Below, one piece after another: positions 57,596-58,280 of a stretch of 58,280 bases of DNA. The DNA is from Rhodospirillaceae bacterium (lineage in GTDB: Bacteria > Pseudomonadota > Alphaproteobacteria > Rhodospirillales > JABHCV01). The notes under the pieces are model-generated. The model saw nothing but the letters and a program-made list of their open reading frames with translations, did not search any database and was not told where the DNA came from. How positions within the stretch are numbered: position 1 is the first letter of the stretch; each line of letters begins with the position of its first letter. The translations under genes were made by a program, and so were the position numbers. The stretch covers positions 1-58,280 of the forward strand of contig JACNJU010000068.1 of assembly GCA_014382375.1 (NCBI GenBank). Reading direction: 5' to 3'.

Positions 57596-58135
57596 ATGCC
57601 TACAATTGTCCTCGTTTCCATTATCTGTCCCGACCGTGTCGGCCTTGTTTCAGCTATTTCCGGCCTCCTTTACGATCTGGGCGTCAATCTTGGCGATACC
57701 ACCTTCGCCGTTCTGGGCGGTGGTGCCGAATTTACCGCAGTCTGCGAATTACCAGACAGTCTTGATCTTGAGGAACTGAAAAAGGAACTATCGGGTCTGG
57801 ATGAATTGCACGACGCCGACGTGACCGTTACCAATTTCAATCTTTCACCCATACACGCAGAATCGGCTCATATAACCCACCGCATTGTCTTGCAAGGTGG
57901 CGACCGACCAGGATTGATAGCCCGTCTTTGTGAAGTCTTCGGCCAGTTCAACGCCAATATCGTTCGCCTGAATTCCGATAGTATGCCCGGTGAGGGTGAC
58001 GACCAGTATGAAATTCGTATCGCTGTGTGGATCCCCCCAGATAGCGTTAAATCCTGCCTCGCCATTGTCGCCAACACAGCCGGGGAACTGCGCATGAAAT
58101 GTCGCTGGCATGAAGTCGACAGCAGCCCTTCCTAA
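57596..58135 (+). CDS. Double ACT-domain protein, GcvR-like
   Basis: A 179-residue protein made of two ACT domains (about 4-80 and 92-172): VSIICPDRVGLVSAIS in the first and LQGGDRPGLIARLCEVF in the second. This is the layout of E. coli GcvR, which restrains the glycine-cleavage activator GcvA, so amino-acid sensing is likely; in alphaproteobacteria such proteins are mostly uncharacterised. No strong ribosome site is visible before the ATG. It precedes the putative fliG by 89 bp. Confidence 0.85.
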   Translation: MPTIVLVSIICPDRVGLVSAISGLLYDLGVNLGDTTFAVLGGGAEFTAVCELPDSLDLEELKKELSGLDELHDADVTVTNFNLSPIHAESAHITHRIVLQGGDRPGLIARLCEVFGQFNANIVRLNSDSMPGEGDDQYEIRIAVWIPPDSVKSCLAIVANTAGELRMKCRWHEVDSSPS

Positions 58136-58224
58136 ACATTATTTTAAACATTTCTGATACATACTAAAATTAACAGCTCTATACTTTTGCTATTCGCGGA
58201 TTCTTTTTTCGTTTGGGCGTTAAA

Positions 58225-58280
58225 TTGGCAAAATCTAAAAGCGAACTGCGCAATCTGTCGGGTCAGCAAAAAGCGGCTGT
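58225..58280 (+). CDS. fliG: Probable start of fliG (flagellar motor switch), cut by window edge
   Basis: The last 56 bases read LAKSKSELRNLSGQQKAA from a TTG at 58225 (another TTG at 58213 is in frame). The phrase LSGQQKAAV strongly resembles the FliG N-terminus (LTGPQKAAVLML). No in-frame ATG exists before it in the 89-bp gap, so a TTG start is implied. The call rests on about ten residues, hence the limited confidence. If right, flagellar genes begin beyond the window. Confidence 0.5.
   Translation, partial: MAKSKSELRNLSGQQKAA

Overview
The window looks like a chromosomal segment from a free-living, probably flagellated and PHA-storing alphaproteobacterium. The gene content and style fit a marine Rhodospirillales-like lineage; this is an inference from gene order and protein style, not from a marker-gene search. 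Moderate GC, a trpGDC-moaC-moeA-lexA-comEC-gltX-gltA-lpx/fabZ/bamA-rseP-dxr-cdsA-uppS-frr-pyrH-tsf-rpsB order, mfd-sdhE-recG linkage, a PutR/PutA pair and LpxI instead of LpxH all point to Alphaproteobacteria. I see no rRNA, tRNA, CRISPR array, transposase or prophage gene.

Layout. 1-1250: start of a copper P-type ATPase (cut by the window edge) and a LysE-type exporter, both leftward. 1405-6345: rightward trpG-trpD-trpC-moaC-moeA in a tightly overlapping run, then lexA behind its own paired SOS-box-like operators. 6356-6449: dRS3-like inverted repeat. 6472-8640: comEC leftward; 8760-11538: gltX and gltA rightward. 11540-26433: a leftward block of envelope and translation genes, gloA, lpxI-lpxB (fused in one reading frame), lpxA, fabZ, lpxD, ompH, bamA, rseP, dxr, cdsA, uppS, frr, pyrH, tsf, rpsB. 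26702-28483: a long Xaa-Pro aminopeptidase.

28472-38560 is the most individual part: a polyamine-catabolism island. A leftward five-gene operon puuB-puuA-(TMADH-like flavoprotein)-speB-puuR faces a rightward puuD / spuC / small-protein group and a divergent MFS transporter. Agmatine would be converted to putrescine (SpeB), then glutamylated (PuuA), oxidised (PuuB) and finally hydrolysed (PuuD), or transaminated directly (SpuC). The PuuR-type repressor closes the loop: three near-identical 15-19 bp sites lie in front of puuD, spuC and puuB. No aldehyde dehydrogenase (PuuC) is present, and an iron-sulfur flavoprotein of the trimethylamine dehydrogenase family with an altered substrate pocket sits in the operon instead.

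38609-43773: a tartrate/malate-type dehydrogenase and intracellular PHA depolymerase pair, then a rightward pseudo-receiver/degenerate GGDEF protein and a DsbA-family (FrnE-like) protein, and a leftward methyltransferase. 43770-49925: mfd and sdhE leftward, recG rightward, with a 267-bp fully foldable MITE-like element ending exactly at the recG start codon. 49922-54192: divergent putR/putA for proline catabolism. 54189-58280: a DUF502 membrane protein, a haloacetate-dehalogenase-like hydrolase, a cyclic-nucleotide-binding protein, a secreted two-repeat protein, a GcvR-like double ACT protein and, at the edge, the first codons of what appears to be fliG.

Gene packing is tight: many same-strand neighbours overlap by 1-8 bp, and four convergent pairs share a 4-bp palindrome-like stop (CTAA, TTAA, TTAA, CTAG).
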